The notes under the pieces are model-generated. The model saw only the letters and a list, made by a program, of their open reading frames with translations. It was not told where the DNA came from and did not search any database. Shown one piece after another: positions 1 to 8,663 of a stretch of 64,000 bases of DNA (positions within the stretch are counted from its first letter, which is position 1; each line of letters opens with the position of its first letter). The DNA is taken from positions 1,660,501 through 1,724,500 of the forward strand of contig NZ_CP028922.1 of assembly GCF_003060825.1 (NCBI RefSeq), read 5' to 3'. The DNA is from Paenibacillus sp. CAA11. Lineage in GTDB: Bacteria; Bacillota; Bacilli; Paenibacillales; Paenibacillaceae. The position numbers and the translations under genes were made by a program.

Positions 1-698
1 TTACAAAGCTAACTGAGCAGCTTGCGGATACGAATCTACGGGTTAATACGGCAGCGAAGTCTATAACGGAGCTTCAAGGCAAATATGAAGTGAAGCTGGC
101 AAGCGGAGAAGTTCTTACAGCGGATGAGGTTGTGATTACAACACCTGCATTTACCGCAGCAGACTTGCTTCGAGAGCATGTCGACGTACGGGCGCTGGAT
201 GCCATCAATTATGTATCAGTAGCGAATGTGGTGCTTGGTTTCGATAAACGCGATTTTCTTGCAGAGTTCGATGGCTCAGGCTTCCTAGTTCCGCGCAAGG
301 AGGGACGCAGTATTACGGCCTGTACTTGGACCTCAACCAAATGGCTGCATACAAGTCCTGAAGACCGAGTGCTGCTGCGCTGTTATGTGGGAAGATCGGG
401 CGAGGAGCAGAATGTGGATCTTCCGGATGAGGAGCTTACGAAGATGGTGCTGCACGAATTGAAGGAGATTATGAGCCTTCAAGCGACTCCGCTATTTTCG
501 GAAATCACGCGTCTCTATAAATCCATGCCGCAATATCCGGTAGGCCATTTGGAGCATATTGAACAGCTTCAGCAGGAGCTGCGAGCCAAACGCCCGGGCC
601 TGTATGTAACCGGTGCTGCCTTCAAAGGAGTGGGGCTCCCTGACTGTATTAAGCAGGCCAAGGAGCTAGCCGAAGAGATGGCAGGACTGCATTCATAA
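1..698 (+). CDS. hemY: protoporphyrinogen/coproporphyrinogen III oxidase, C-terminal part
   Basis: Partial gene. The frame is open from base 3 with no stop, so the gene begins upstream of the window and 231 codons are visible. The product is the FAD-dependent oxidase of the haem pathway; in Gram-positives it acts on coproporphyrinogen III and is also called cgoX. The best evidence is the C-terminal segment GAAFKGVGLPDCI followed by a helix (KQAKELAEEM), which is the FAD-contacting end of the HemY family. The middle part, with PRKEGRSITACTWTSTKW, also fits the family. Any upstream haem genes lie outside the window. A terminator hairpin follows within about 35 bases, so this is probably the last gene of its operon. 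Confidence 0.93.
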   Translation, partial: TKLTEQLADTNLRVNTAAKSITELQGKYEVKLASGEVLTADEVVITTPAFTAADLLREHVDVRALDAINYVSVANVVLGFDKRDFLAEFDGSGFLVPRKEGRSITACTWTSTKWLHTSPEDRVLLRCYVGRSGEEQNVDLPDEELTKMVLHELKEIMSLQATPLFSEITRLYKSMPQYPVGHLEHIEQLQQELRAKRPGLYVTGAAFKGVGLPDCIKQAKELAEEMAGLHS

Positions 699-730
699 TG
701 GCAGTCAGATCATAATACTTATGAAGACCA

Positions 731-766
731 AGAACCCTACGCCTTTTGGCGGGGGTTCTATTTATT
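731..766 (+). terminator. Rho-independent terminator after hemY
   Basis: GAACCC and CGCC on the left pair with GGCG and GGGTTC on the right around a TTTT loop, followed by a T-rich stretch (CTATTTATT). It separates hemY from the CapA-like gene. Confidence 0.8.
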
Positions 767-831
767 GCTGCTAACCTGATATAATAAAAACACTTTGAAA
801 TTATTTTGTTGTGATGCATAAGGAGTGAACC

Positions 832-2151
832 ATGTACCCACCCAGATCAGATAAATACAAGGCTGAGAAGAAAATCCGGCAGAGAAAGCAGGGGCGTTTC
901 TGGACGATATTGAATTTGTCTCTTATTGTTATTATTTGCTGCATCGGAGCCTACTATTATTATGATGCTCGTAAGCATGACAATCCGGAACCAGCAACTG
1001 CTGTACTGTCAGAGCAGGAACAATCTGCTGAAGGGGCTTCAATCACGGGGCTAAATTCTTCCTCGGAAGAGAAGACGAAGGGTCAGACACAGTCCAAAGC
1101 GGATCCAGCGGTAAGCGGGGGAGCTGGAGGCCAGACTGGCGATGCTGCCAGCAAGGCTTCTCCAGCCTCGTCTCAAGCTACCACAGCCCCTTCCGCAAAC
1201 GAGAATGCTATTGTGCTTCACTTTGGTGGAGATACGCTCTTCTCGGGAAAAGTGGCAGATAAGCTGAAGGCTAGTGGTATGGATTTTCCGTTTCAATATG
1301 TCAGGGATTTATTCTTGAAGGATGACTTAACCGTACTCAATTTGGAGACCCCTATCACCGTTCGTGGTACAGGGGCCACAGACAAACAGTTCGTATTCAA
1401 ATCCCACCCAGAGGTGCTGGATGCCATGAAGAATGCCGGTGTGGATGCGGTGAACCTGGCAAATAACCACACCTTGGATCAAGGGGAAGAAGGACTGCTG
1501 GATACCATCGATCATTTGAAGGCGAGTCAAATTCCTGCGGTAGGCGCGGGAAGCAACGCTGATGAGGCGTATGCGCCTGTATATTTGGAACGCAAAGGAA
1601 TTAAGATTGCGCTATTCGGCTTTAGCCGGGTTCTTCCCAAGGTGGATTGGAATGCAGGTGAATCTAGCCCTGGGATTGCAGGTATATATGATCCTACCCG
1701 TGCGATCCAGGAAGTGGAGAAGGCTAAGAAACAAGCGGATCTTGTAATCGTAGTAGCCCACTGGGGCAAAGAACGGGTAACCAAGCCGGATAAGAACCAG
1801 ACATCGCTTGCACATGCCTTTATCGATGCCGGAGCTGACCTTGTTATAGGCGGGCACCCACATGTGCTTCAAGGCGTGGAGCAATACAAAGGAAAATGGA
1901 TTGCATACAGCACTGGTAATTTTATTTTTACACGATCATCGAACGCCAAAACTTGGGAAACTGCAGTATTCGAAGCCCGTTGTAACCGCAGTGGAGCCTG
2001 CGGAATGAAGCTGATTCCGTATCATGCAGAGCTCGGTCAGCCTGTTCCTATGAATGCTCAGGATGGAGCGAAGCTTCTGCAGGAGATTCAACAGCTGTCT
2101 CCCGGGGTAACCGTAGACAGCGGAGGGGAATTGAAGGCCGCCGGACAGTAG
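832..2151 (+). CDS. CapA-family metallophosphatase-like membrane protein
   Basis: 439 residues. A charged N-terminus is followed by one membrane segment (about residues 23-44), a Ser/Ala/Gly-rich linker (about 50-125) and a CapA/PgsA-type metallophosphoesterase domain. The domain shows LHFGGDTLFSG, LNLETP, NLANNHTLDQG, VVAHWGKE, GGHPHVLQG and YSTGNFIF, the metal-binding motifs of the family. CapA proteins are linked to poly-gamma-glutamate capsule export, but no capB/capC genes are adjacent. A narrower role cannot be given: it may be a surface-anchored phosphatase acting on an unknown substrate. The ATG has a GGAG site (AAGGAGTGAACC) and the gene follows the hemY terminator, so it starts a new transcription unit. 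Confidence 0.88.
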   Translation: MYPPRSDKYKAEKKIRQRKQGRFWTILNLSLIVIICCIGAYYYYDARKHDNPEPATAVLSEQEQSAEGASITGLNSSSEEKTKGQTQSKADPAVSGGAGGQTGDAASKASPASSQATTAPSANENAIVLHFGGDTLFSGKVADKLKASGMDFPFQYVRDLFLKDDLTVLNLETPITVRGTGATDKQFVFKSHPEVLDAMKNAGVDAVNLANNHTLDQGEEGLLDTIDHLKASQIPAVGAGSNADEAYAPVYLERKGIKIALFGFSRVLPKVDWNAGESSPGIAGIYDPTRAIQEVEKAKKQADLVIVVAHWGKERVTKPDKNQTSLAHAFIDAGADLVIGGHPHVLQGVEQYKGKWIAYSTGNFIFTRSSNAKTWETAVFEARCNRSGACGMKLIPYHAELGQPVPMNAQDGAKLLQEIQQLSPGVTVDSGGELKAAGQ

Positions 2152-2199
2152 AACCGGCATAGAAACTATATCCTCCGCCGGAAGGGAGCTGAAGCTATA

Positions 2200-2970
2200 A
2201 TGGAACGCATTTGTATAGCACATCGCGGATTTTCCAGTATTGCTCCGGAGAATACGATGTCTGCCATTCGAATGGCGATGGAGGAGCCCTGTGTCAACTG
2301 GATTGAAGTAGATGTGCAGATGACCAAGGACGGGGTTCCAATTCTGATCCATGATTATACGCTGAACCGGACCACAAATGGCCGTGGTTCCGTTCGTAAG
2401 CATACCCTGGCGGAGCTTAAGGCACTTGATGCCGGAAGCTGGAAGTCTCCTTTTTACGCTGGGGAAGCCCTTATCACCCTGGATGAGCTGTTAGAAGCGG
2501 TAAAGGGAAGGCAAAAGATTGATTTGGAGATCAAAACCCAGGATGATATGTATCCGGGATTGGAACAGAAGGTCATCGACAGTGTCAAGCAATTCGGAAT
2601 GCAAAACGATGTGGTGCTCACCTCATTCGATCATGGGGTGCTGCTTCGTGTGAAGCGAATAGATCCTGGTATTCAAACCGGGCTGATTGTTGACAGTGTT
2701 CCGAAGGACCTTATGAAGAGACTGAACAATTTGGGCTGCAGCTTTTTGTCAATCAGACATCGGCGTCTTCATCCTGAGCTGGTTCGTCAGACTTCTAAGC
2801 AAGGTATTCAGATTATAGCTTGGACGGTTGATGATCGAAGAAGAATGCTTCGAATCGCCGCATTGGACCGTAATATCATGATTTGTACTAATCGTCCGAA
2901 TGTATGGCGTGAGACATTTGTAGAACCGCCTGTAGTTCAAAAAAAACCGTGGTGGAGGTTTGGAAGATGA
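2200..2970 (+). CDS. glycerophosphodiester phosphodiesterase
   Basis: 256 residues, a GDPD-family TIM-barrel enzyme that hydrolyses glycerophosphodiesters to glycerol-3-phosphate and an alcohol. H8-R9-G10, E17-N18, the EVDVQ segment near 36-40 and the HD pair in LIHDYTLNRTTNG are the expected catalytic and metal ligands. There is no signal peptide, so it should be cytoplasmic. The ribosome site GGAAGGGAGC precedes the ATG. Its TGA overlaps the ATG of the next gene (ATGA), showing translational coupling in a GDPD-FAH-DUF92-TetR operon. Confidence 0.92.
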   Translation: MERICIAHRGFSSIAPENTMSAIRMAMEEPCVNWIEVDVQMTKDGVPILIHDYTLNRTTNGRGSVRKHTLAELKALDAGSWKSPFYAGEALITLDELLEAVKGRQKIDLEIKTQDDMYPGLEQKVIDSVKQFGMQNDVVLTSFDHGVLLRVKRIDPGIQTGLIVDSVPKDLMKRLNNLGCSFLSIRHRRLHPELVRQTSKQGIQIIAWTVDDRRRMLRIAALDRNIMICTNRPNVWRETFVEPPVVQKKPWWRFGR

Positions 2971-3602
2971 TGAATTCGATGATCCGAAATGTGTACTGTG
3001 TCGGCAGAAATTATAGACTTCATGCCGAAGAATTGGGAAATGCTGTACCGACAGAGCCCATGATATTTCTCAAGCCAACCCACTCGGTGCTTACCTTGCA
3101 GGGTGAGACGCTAAGCCTTCCTTTTGAACAGGGCGAGATTCATTATGAGGCGGAACTGGTGATTCGCGTTGCCCGCCCCTACGAACCAGGCATTTCCATT
3201 GATGAGCTGGTAGATGTCATGGCGCTAGGAATTGATTTTACGCTGCGTGATGTTCAGACCGAGCTTAAGAAGAAAGGCCACCCTTGGACAGCGGCCAAAG
3301 GCTTTCTGAACTCGGCTCCAATGACACCTTACATCGCATTTCCTGGAATAGAGACGTTGGAACAGCATGAATTTACACTGCTTAAGAACGGTCAGGAGGT
3401 TCAGCGCGGCAATGTCAAGAACATGATCTTCTCGCTTCAGCAGATTGCTGATTACATTGCAGAGTATTATGGTCTTGGCGAAGGAGATCTCATCTTTACC
3501 GGAACGCCGGAGGGTGTGGGTCCGGCCCGTGCTGGGGATCAGCTTGAGCTTTGCTGGGATGGCAAACTGCTTGGCAGCTGTAGCATCGGGCAGAGCAAAT
3601 AA
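2967..3602 (+). CDS. fumarylacetoacetate hydrolase (FAH) family protein
   Basis: 211 residues. The frame opens upstream, but ATG 2967 is chosen because GGTGGAGG lies 8 bases before it and it overlaps the GDPD stop. The fold is the FAH C-terminal domain: GRNYRLHAEELGN, FLKPTHSV, IHYEAELVIRV (metal-binding Glu residues), GIDFTLRDVQ and FTGTPEGVGP. Members include acylpyruvases, oxaloacetate decarboxylases and 2-hydroxyhepta-2,4-diene-1,7-dioate isomerases. At this length an acylpyruvase or oxaloacetate decarboxylase-like activity is most likely, but the substrate cannot be read from the sequence. The stop is shared with the next start (TAATG). Confidence 0.88.
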   Translation: MMNSMIRNVYCVGRNYRLHAEELGNAVPTEPMIFLKPTHSVLTLQGETLSLPFEQGEIHYEAELVIRVARPYEPGISIDELVDVMALGIDFTLRDVQTELKKKGHPWTAAKGFLNSAPMTPYIAFPGIETLEQHEFTLLKNGQEVQRGNVKNMIFSLQQIADYIAEYYGLGEGDLIFTGTPEGVGPARAGDQLELCWDGKLLGSCSIGQSK

Positions 3603-4411
3603 TGATCAGCTGGTTGTTTGGGGCTGCTGGAGCGATCCTGGTAGCCGGCGCTGCATACTGGAAGAAGTCGCTGTCCTTGTCGGGCGCCCTTGCGGCGGTC
3701 ATGATGGGGACGATTTATTATGGGGCCGGCAATTTGTTTTGGTTCGGCCTGCTTTTATTGTTTTTTGTTACTTCTACGCTCTTATCCAAATGGCGCGGCG
3801 ACCGGAAGGAGGAGCTTGAGAAGTCTTATGCCAAATCTTCAACCCGCGATGCTGGACAAGTATTTGCGAATGGAGGCGTTGGCATGCTGGCCTGCCTAGG
3901 CTGCTGGATCTGGCCCAGTGAATTGTGGGCTTATGGGTTTGTGGGTGTGATGGCCACGGTAACCGCAGACACCTGGGCAACAGAATGGGGAGGACTCAGC
4001 CGGAGGCCGCCCCGCTCTGTACTGACCTGGAGACCGCTTCCTCCCGGCACCTCGGGAGGAGTATCTCTGCTGGGGACTGCCGCAGCCGCAGCCGGAGGGC
4101 TGCTCATCGGAGGAGCCGGCTGGCTGCTTGGAACCTGGACCGCAGTGGTCTCAGGTTCTGCCACATTGTGGCTGCTTGTAGGCGGGATTGGCGGATTGGC
4201 TGGTGCGATGGCTGACTCCCTTCTGGGGGCCTCAGTACAGCGCATGTATCGCTGCCAAGTCTGCGGCAAACTCGTTGAAGTACAGACCCATTGCGATCAT
4301 CCTACAGTATTTTATCGGGGGATGAATTGGATGAATAATGATGCCGTAAATTTAATCAGTTCTCTGGCCGGAGGGGGCATTGGCATCTGGATCGGGAGCA
4401 TAGCTGGATAA
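3602..4411 (+). CDS. DUF92 family membrane protein
   Basis: 269 residues with five to six hydrophobic segments: an N-terminal pair at about 3-55, a further pair around 90-125, a Gly/Ala-rich pair around 155-205 and a C-terminal one. The family signature is visible: STRDAGQVFANGGVG, TADTWATEWGG and the C-terminal CQVCGK...WMNNDAVN. DUF92 is widespread in bacteria, and related proteins in plants and algae (VTE5/VTE6 group) are prenyl or phytyl kinases, so a role with isoprenoid alcohols is possible but unproven here. It starts on the last base of the FAH stop codon. Confidence 0.88.
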   Translation: MISWLFGAAGAILVAGAAYWKKSLSLSGALAAVMMGTIYYGAGNLFWFGLLLLFFVTSTLLSKWRGDRKEELEKSYAKSSTRDAGQVFANGGVGMLACLGCWIWPSELWAYGFVGVMATVTADTWATEWGGLSRRPPRSVLTWRPLPPGTSGGVSLLGTAAAAAGGLLIGGAGWLLGTWTAVVSGSATLWLLVGGIGGLAGAMADSLLGASVQRMYRCQVCGKLVEVQTHCDHPTVFYRGMNWMNNDAVNLISSLAGGGIGIWIGSIAG

Positions 4412-4426
4412 GGAGGTTGAAGCCGG

Positions 4427-4996
4427 ATGAGTGGTATGCATGGAGACAAACATCAAGCTATATTAGACGCTGCTTATACTCTCTTCGGTTCTCAAGGATT
4501 CTACGAAACAAAAATATCGCAGATCGCAGACAAAGCGGGAATTGCTAAGGGAACTGTGTATTTGTATTTTAAAAGTAAGGAACAGTTATTTGCTGCGGTA
4601 TCCCAGCGGGACTTTGACCGTTTCTTGTCACGACTGGATCATGGGCTGCATCAGACGAAGTCTATTCAAGAACGTCTGGGCTTTATTGCCGACAATCATT
4701 TGCGATACTATTATGAACGCCGGGATCATACCAAGCTGTTTTTTATGGCGCCTAATAATGACCCGGATCTGATGAGAATTATGGAGGAATTCCTGAAGCG
4801 GTATACAAATGCTGTCATCGAGGTTTTGGAGGAAGGCGGTATACCGGAAGCTAAGCTGTACGCCAAAGCCTACATCGGCATGCTGGACCGTCTCAAGATG
4901 GAGATTTTGTTTGACCAGGGATTTTCTGAAGCTGATCTAAGCAAGAATATTGCATTTGCTTCCCATTTGTTCATTCACGGCTGTCCCATCACTTGA
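4427..4996 (+). CDS. TetR/AcrR family transcriptional regulator
   Basis: 189 residues. The N-terminal helix-turn-helix (ILDAAYTLFGSQGFYETKIS, then AGIAKGTVYLYFKSKEQLF) is classical TetR, and the rest is a ligand-binding helical domain of the TetR_C type. The ATG is set by an AAGGAGG site 8 bases upstream. It closes the GDPD-FAH-DUF92 operon (15 bases after DUF92), so it may autoregulate that operon or control the ABC-F gene beginning 88 bases later. Its ligand is unknown. Confidence 0.9.
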   Translation: MSGMHGDKHQAILDAAYTLFGSQGFYETKISQIADKAGIAKGTVYLYFKSKEQLFAAVSQRDFDRFLSRLDHGLHQTKSIQERLGFIADNHLRYYYERRDHTKLFFMAPNNDPDLMRIMEEFLKRYTNAVIEVLEEGGIPEAKLYAKAYIGMLDRLKMEILFDQGFSEADLSKNIAFASHLFIHGCPIT

Positions 4997-5083
4997 TATA
5001 CATTTAGTTTATAACTACAGGATTGAATATTCGGATTAAGAATATAGATTGAACACAATTTGCTTTACTAATAGGAGAACAGA

Positions 5084-7036
5084 ATGAACATTTTAACCGC
5101 AGAGCAGTTATCAAAGAGTTACGGAGAAAAGATTTTGTTTGATCAGGCGTCATTTGGTATGGAGGATCAAGACAAAATAGGTATTGTAGGCGTGAATGGT
5201 ACCGGAAAATCCACGTTCTTGAAGGTTATAGCCGGGCTGGAGCAGCCGGATAGCGGAAAAGTAGCGATTAATAACAGCGTACGAGTACGCTATTTGGCGC
5301 AGAACCCGCCCTTTGATTCTGAGCTGACTGTACTTGAACAGGTGTTTCGCGGGGAAGGGGATGAGCTGAAGGCTGTTTATCGCTATATGGATATCCTCAA
5401 GCAGCTGGAAGAGAATCCGGAGGATCTAAGTCTTCAACAGAAGCTGGCCGAACGGGGACAAGAGATGGATCGCTTGCAGGCATGGCAGCTGGAGAGTGAA
5501 GCCAAGAATGTTCTATCCCGTCTAGGCATCACTGGTTATGAACGTAAAATGGGTGAGCTTTCTGGCGGACAGCGCAAGCGGGTCGCTTTGGCTTCAGCGC
5601 TGATTCAGCCTTCAGAGCTGCTGATTCTGGACGAGCCAACCAACCATATAGACAATGAGTCGGTGGCTTGGCTTGAGCAGTATTTGCAAAAGCGCAGAGG
5701 AGCCCTCCTGATGATTACTCACGACAGGTATTTCCTGGACAGGGTCTGCAGCGTTATGCTGGAGCTCGATCACGGCAGATTGTTCCGCTATGAAGCGAAC
5801 TACAGCCGTTTCCTTGAGCTTAAGAGTGAACGGGAGGAACGGGAGGCATCTGCAGAGCAGAAGCGGCAAAATTTGTTGCGTACGGAGCTCGCCTGGATTC
5901 GCCGCGGAGCAAAGGCTAGAACGACTAAGCAAAAAGCCCGGATCGAGCGGTTTGAGAAGCTGCAGGCGCAGAAGACCGAACACCGTTCAGACTCGCTGGA
6001 GGTTTCAGTAGCTTCAACCCGGCTTGGACGCAAAATCTTGGAGCTCTCCAACTTGTCTTATCAAATCCCGGGACGTACTTTAATATCGGATCTTACGTAT
6101 ACAGCTGTTCCGCATGATCGGGTAGGAATTGTAGGGCCGAATGGCAGCGGCAAATCGACGCTGCTTAATCTGATTGCCGGGCGTCTTCAGCCTTCCGAGG
6201 GAAGCGTAGAGCTAGGGCAGACGGTGAAGCTGGGGTATTTCACGCAAGAGCATCAGGAAATGAATGAGAGCCAGCGTGTGATGGAATATATTAAGGATGA
6301 AGCTGAAGTCGTGACGACGGCCGACGGCACTCGGATTACGGCTTCTCAAATGCTTGAGCGTTTCCTGTTCCCGCCAGCCATGCAGTGGACTCCTATTGCC
6401 AAGCTGTCTGGAGGGGAGAAGCGCCGTCTATATCTGCTTCGTGTACTCATGAGTGCACCGAATGTACTGCTGCTGGACGAGCCAACCAACGATCTTGACA
6501 TTCAGACCTTGTCCGTGTTAGAGGCCTACTTGGATGAATTCCCAGGCGCGGTCTTCGTAGTATCGCATGACCGGTTCTTCCTAGATCGTACGGTTGATAA
6601 GATTATGGCCTTTGAAGGTCAAGGGACTGTGGCAGTTCATGTAGGGGATTACTCCGAGTATGCCGAACGGGTTCAGCGGCAGGGTGGAGTGAGTACCGAT
6701 GGGAGCTTGGAGCGGTCTTCTAAGCAGACGGAGAAGGCCGATGCCGGTGCTGCTGCACAGCAAAGCCGAGAGAAGAAGGAAGGTTCTTCCCGCGACAAGT
6801 TGAAGTTCAGTTACAACGAGCAGCGCGAATATGAGGCGATTGATGGACTTGTAGAAGCAGCAGAGAACAAGCTTTCTGAAATTCAGGAAGCTATGGTACA
6901 GGCTGCAAGCGATGCTGCAAGGCTTCAGGAGCTGATGAAGGAGCAGCAGGAGGCAGAGCAGGAGCTGGAGCGGCTAATGGAGAGATGGACCTATCTCAAT
7001 GAGCTTGCAGAGCGAATTGAACAGCAGCGAAGCTAA
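5084..7036 (+). CDS. ABC-F ATPase, Uup/YfmR-like
   Basis: 650 residues with two ABC domains and no membrane segments. Walker A: GVNGTGKST and GPNGSGKST. Signatures: LSGGQRKRV and LSGGEKRRL. Walker B: LLILDEPTNHID and VLLLDEPTNDLD. A charged linker lies at about 240-300 between the domains, and a C-terminal coiled coil (about 570-650, rich in E/Q/L) matches the CTD of Uup and B. subtilis YfmR. These soluble ABC-F proteins bind the ribosome E site and relieve stalled translation. The domain layout and length fit Uup/YfmR better than the antibiotic-resistance ABC-Fs. The upstream TetR gene raises the possibility of drug-responsive control, but no operator is evident. Confidence 0.9.
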   Translation: MNILTAEQLSKSYGEKILFDQASFGMEDQDKIGIVGVNGTGKSTFLKVIAGLEQPDSGKVAINNSVRVRYLAQNPPFDSELTVLEQVFRGEGDELKAVYRYMDILKQLEENPEDLSLQQKLAERGQEMDRLQAWQLESEAKNVLSRLGITGYERKMGELSGGQRKRVALASALIQPSELLILDEPTNHIDNESVAWLEQYLQKRRGALLMITHDRYFLDRVCSVMLELDHGRLFRYEANYSRFLELKSEREEREASAEQKRQNLLRTELAWIRRGAKARTTKQKARIERFEKLQAQKTEHRSDSLEVSVASTRLGRKILELSNLSYQIPGRTLISDLTYTAVPHDRVGIVGPNGSGKSTLLNLIAGRLQPSEGSVELGQTVKLGYFTQEHQEMNESQRVMEYIKDEAEVVTTADGTRITASQMLERFLFPPAMQWTPIAKLSGGEKRRLYLLRVLMSAPNVLLLDEPTNDLDIQTLSVLEAYLDEFPGAVFVVSHDRFFLDRTVDKIMAFEGQGTVAVHVGDYSEYAERVQRQGGVSTDGSLERSSKQTEKADAGAAAQQSREKKEGSSRDKLKFSYNEQREYEAIDGLVEAAENKLSEIQEAMVQAASDAARLQELMKEQQEAEQELERLMERWTYLNELAERIEQQRS

Positions 7037-7044
7037 AAGCTTAA

Positions 7045-7085
7045 GAGAGACGATTTCCGAAAGGGAAACCGTCTCTCTTTTTTTA
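7045..7085 (+). terminator. terminator between ABC-F gene and serS
   Basis: GAGAGACG (7045-7052) pairs with CGTCTCTC (7070-7077), with inner TTTCC/GGGAAA pairing, followed by a run of T. It ends the plus-strand unit where it meets the 3' end of serS on the other strand. Confidence 0.9.
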
Positions 7086-8372
7086 AAGGCTGGAGGGAGG
7101 AACTAAGCGTTCCAAGCCCTGCATATAAGGCCTGAGTGCTTCTGGGATTAGGATGCTGCCATCCTCCTGCTGATGGTTCTCCAGCAAAGGGATGAGAATT
7201 CGAGGGCTGGCAACAGCCGTATTATTAAGTGTGTGGCAGTAAGCGAGCCTGCCATCCTTATCTCGGAAGCGAAGGTTTGAACGTCTGGCCTGAAATTCAT
7301 GAACATTCGAGGAAGAGTGGGTTTCGCCATAGCTGTTCCTGCTGGGCATCCATGTCTCAATATCATACTGTTTGTACGTCTTCTGAGACATGTCACCGAT
7401 GCAGACAGCCATCACTCTATATGGCAGCTCAAGCAGCTGCAGAAGCTCTTCGGCGTTGGCAGTAATCTCTTGAAGCAGCTCCTCGGACAGGGCCGGATCA
7501 TTCTCGCAAATCACGACTTGTTCTACCTTGGCGAACTGGTGAACGCGATACAGCCCATTCACATCGCGGCCAGCCGATCCAACCTCGCTTCGAAAGCAGG
7601 TCGATGAAGCAGCAAGCTTAAGGGGCTTTCTCAGGTCGAGGATCTCGTCGCTGTAATAGTTGATTAGCGGCACTTCCGAAGTGCCCACAAGCCATCTGTC
7701 CTCATCTTGAATTCGGTAGGTCTGATCCATTCCGAGCGGGAAAAAGCCGGTATGAACCAATGCCTCTTCCCGAACCATTAGTGGGACCTCAAGGAGCTCA
7801 AACCCCTTCTTGCTGAGCAAATCAAGGGCTAGCTCCTGAACTGCCCGGTGCAGCCGGACACCGGCTCCGCGAAGGTAATAATTTCGGCTGCCTGCCGTCT
7901 TAACGCCTCGCGGAATGTCGATGAGTCCATGCAGCTGTCCTAGTGTGGTGTGATCGAGCAGGGGGAAGAGAATCTCTCTTGGTGTGCCCACGCTTCGGAC
8001 TAGCACGTTATCTTGATCCGAAGCACCGATCGGAGTGTCTGGCGACACGCTATTCGGTACCAGCAGCATAAGCTCGCGGAGTTCCTGCTCCAGGCGTGTG
8101 AGCTCCAGCTTCTGATTGCTAAGAACGTCGTTGTTTTCCCGCACATTTTCTTGTAAGCGGCGGACTTCATCATTAAGTTCCAGAAGCATTGCTTCACGGA
8201 CTTGCCCGGTTAGCCGATTGCGGTCAGCTCTCCGCTGTTCAATCTCCTGAAGCAGCTGTCTTCGCGTTCGATCGAGCTCAAGCAGCTTGGTTACGGATAG
8301 CTGAATACCCTTTTGCTCGGCCGTCCACTGTACCTGATCGGCGTTTTCTTTAATCCACTTAAGATCCAACAT
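7083..8372 (-). CDS. serS: serine--tRNA ligase
   Basis: 429 residues, full length for a bacterial SerRS. The N-terminal arm (about 25-105) is a long antiparallel coiled coil for the tRNA variable arm. The catalytic core has class II motif 2 (CFRSEVGSAGRD) and the serine/ATP-binding region WLVGTSEVPLINYY; motif 3 lies near the C-terminal NNTAVASPRILIPLLE. Start is ATG 8372 with GGAGCGAG upstream. It is monocistronic: a T-box leader with its own promoter lies upstream and a terminator is shared with the convergent ABC-F gene. Expression should therefore rise when uncharged tRNA-Ser accumulates. Confidence 0.96.
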   Translation of the reverse strand: MLDLKWIKENADQVQWTAEQKGIQLSVTKLLELDRTRRQLLQEIEQRRADRNRLTGQVREAMLLELNDEVRRLQENVRENNDVLSNQKLELTRLEQELRELMLLVPNSVSPDTPIGASDQDNVLVRSVGTPREILFPLLDHTTLGQLHGLIDIPRGVKTAGSRNYYLRGAGVRLHRAVQELALDLLSKKGFELLEVPLMVREEALVHTGFFPLGMDQTYRIQDEDRWLVGTSEVPLINYYSDEILDLRKPLKLAASSTCFRSEVGSAGRDVNGLYRVHQFAKVEQVVICENDPALSEELLQEITANAEELLQLLELPYRVMAVCIGDMSQKTYKQYDIETWMPSRNSYGETHSSSNVHEFQARRSNLRFRDKDGRLAYCHTLNNTAVASPRILIPLLENHQQEDGSILIPEALRPYMQGLERLVPPSSL

Positions 8373-8392
8373 GGCACTCGCTCCTTTGGTCT

Positions 8393-8615
8393 ATAAAAAT
8401 ACAACAAGCGCCCTCGTCTTATGGGACGAGGAGCGCTTATACTCGCGGTGCCACCCAATTTGATTAAAGCGCAGGGCTTTAATCCACTTTGGTTCCGCGA
8501 TAACGGGCGGTGCCGGTTAACTTAGGGATTAGATACGATAAGTACAGTTTCCCTTGGCGAGAACGCCTCCGAGTTGGATTCTCTTCATAGGCATAATAGT
8601 CGTATTGTCTTATTT
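8393..8615 (-). promoter_or_regulatory. T-box riboswitch leader of serS
   Basis: On the minus strand the T-box core GGGTGGCACCGCGA lies at 8443-8456, the conserved antiterminator sequence that pairs with the CCA end of uncharged tRNA. It is followed by a GC-rich terminator (AAGCGC...GCGCTT, 8406-8438, with a CCTCGTC/GACGAGG inner stem) and T residues. The paired ATACGA/TCGTAT elements near the 5' end fit the base of stem I. I could not place the specifier codon with confidence. serS immediately follows. Confidence 0.93.
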
Positions 8616-8621
8616 CTGGTT

Positions 8622-8650
8622 ATTGTATACTTGGATGAGCAACGTGTCAA
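8622..8650 (-). promoter_or_regulatory. sigma-A promoter of serS T-box leader
   Basis: TTGACA at 8650-8645 and TACAAT at 8627-8622 with a 17-base spacer, close to consensus. The -35 element is only 13 bases beyond the stop codon of the upstream M42 peptidase gene. Confidence 0.88.
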
Positions 8651-8663
8651 CCTTAGATGTGCT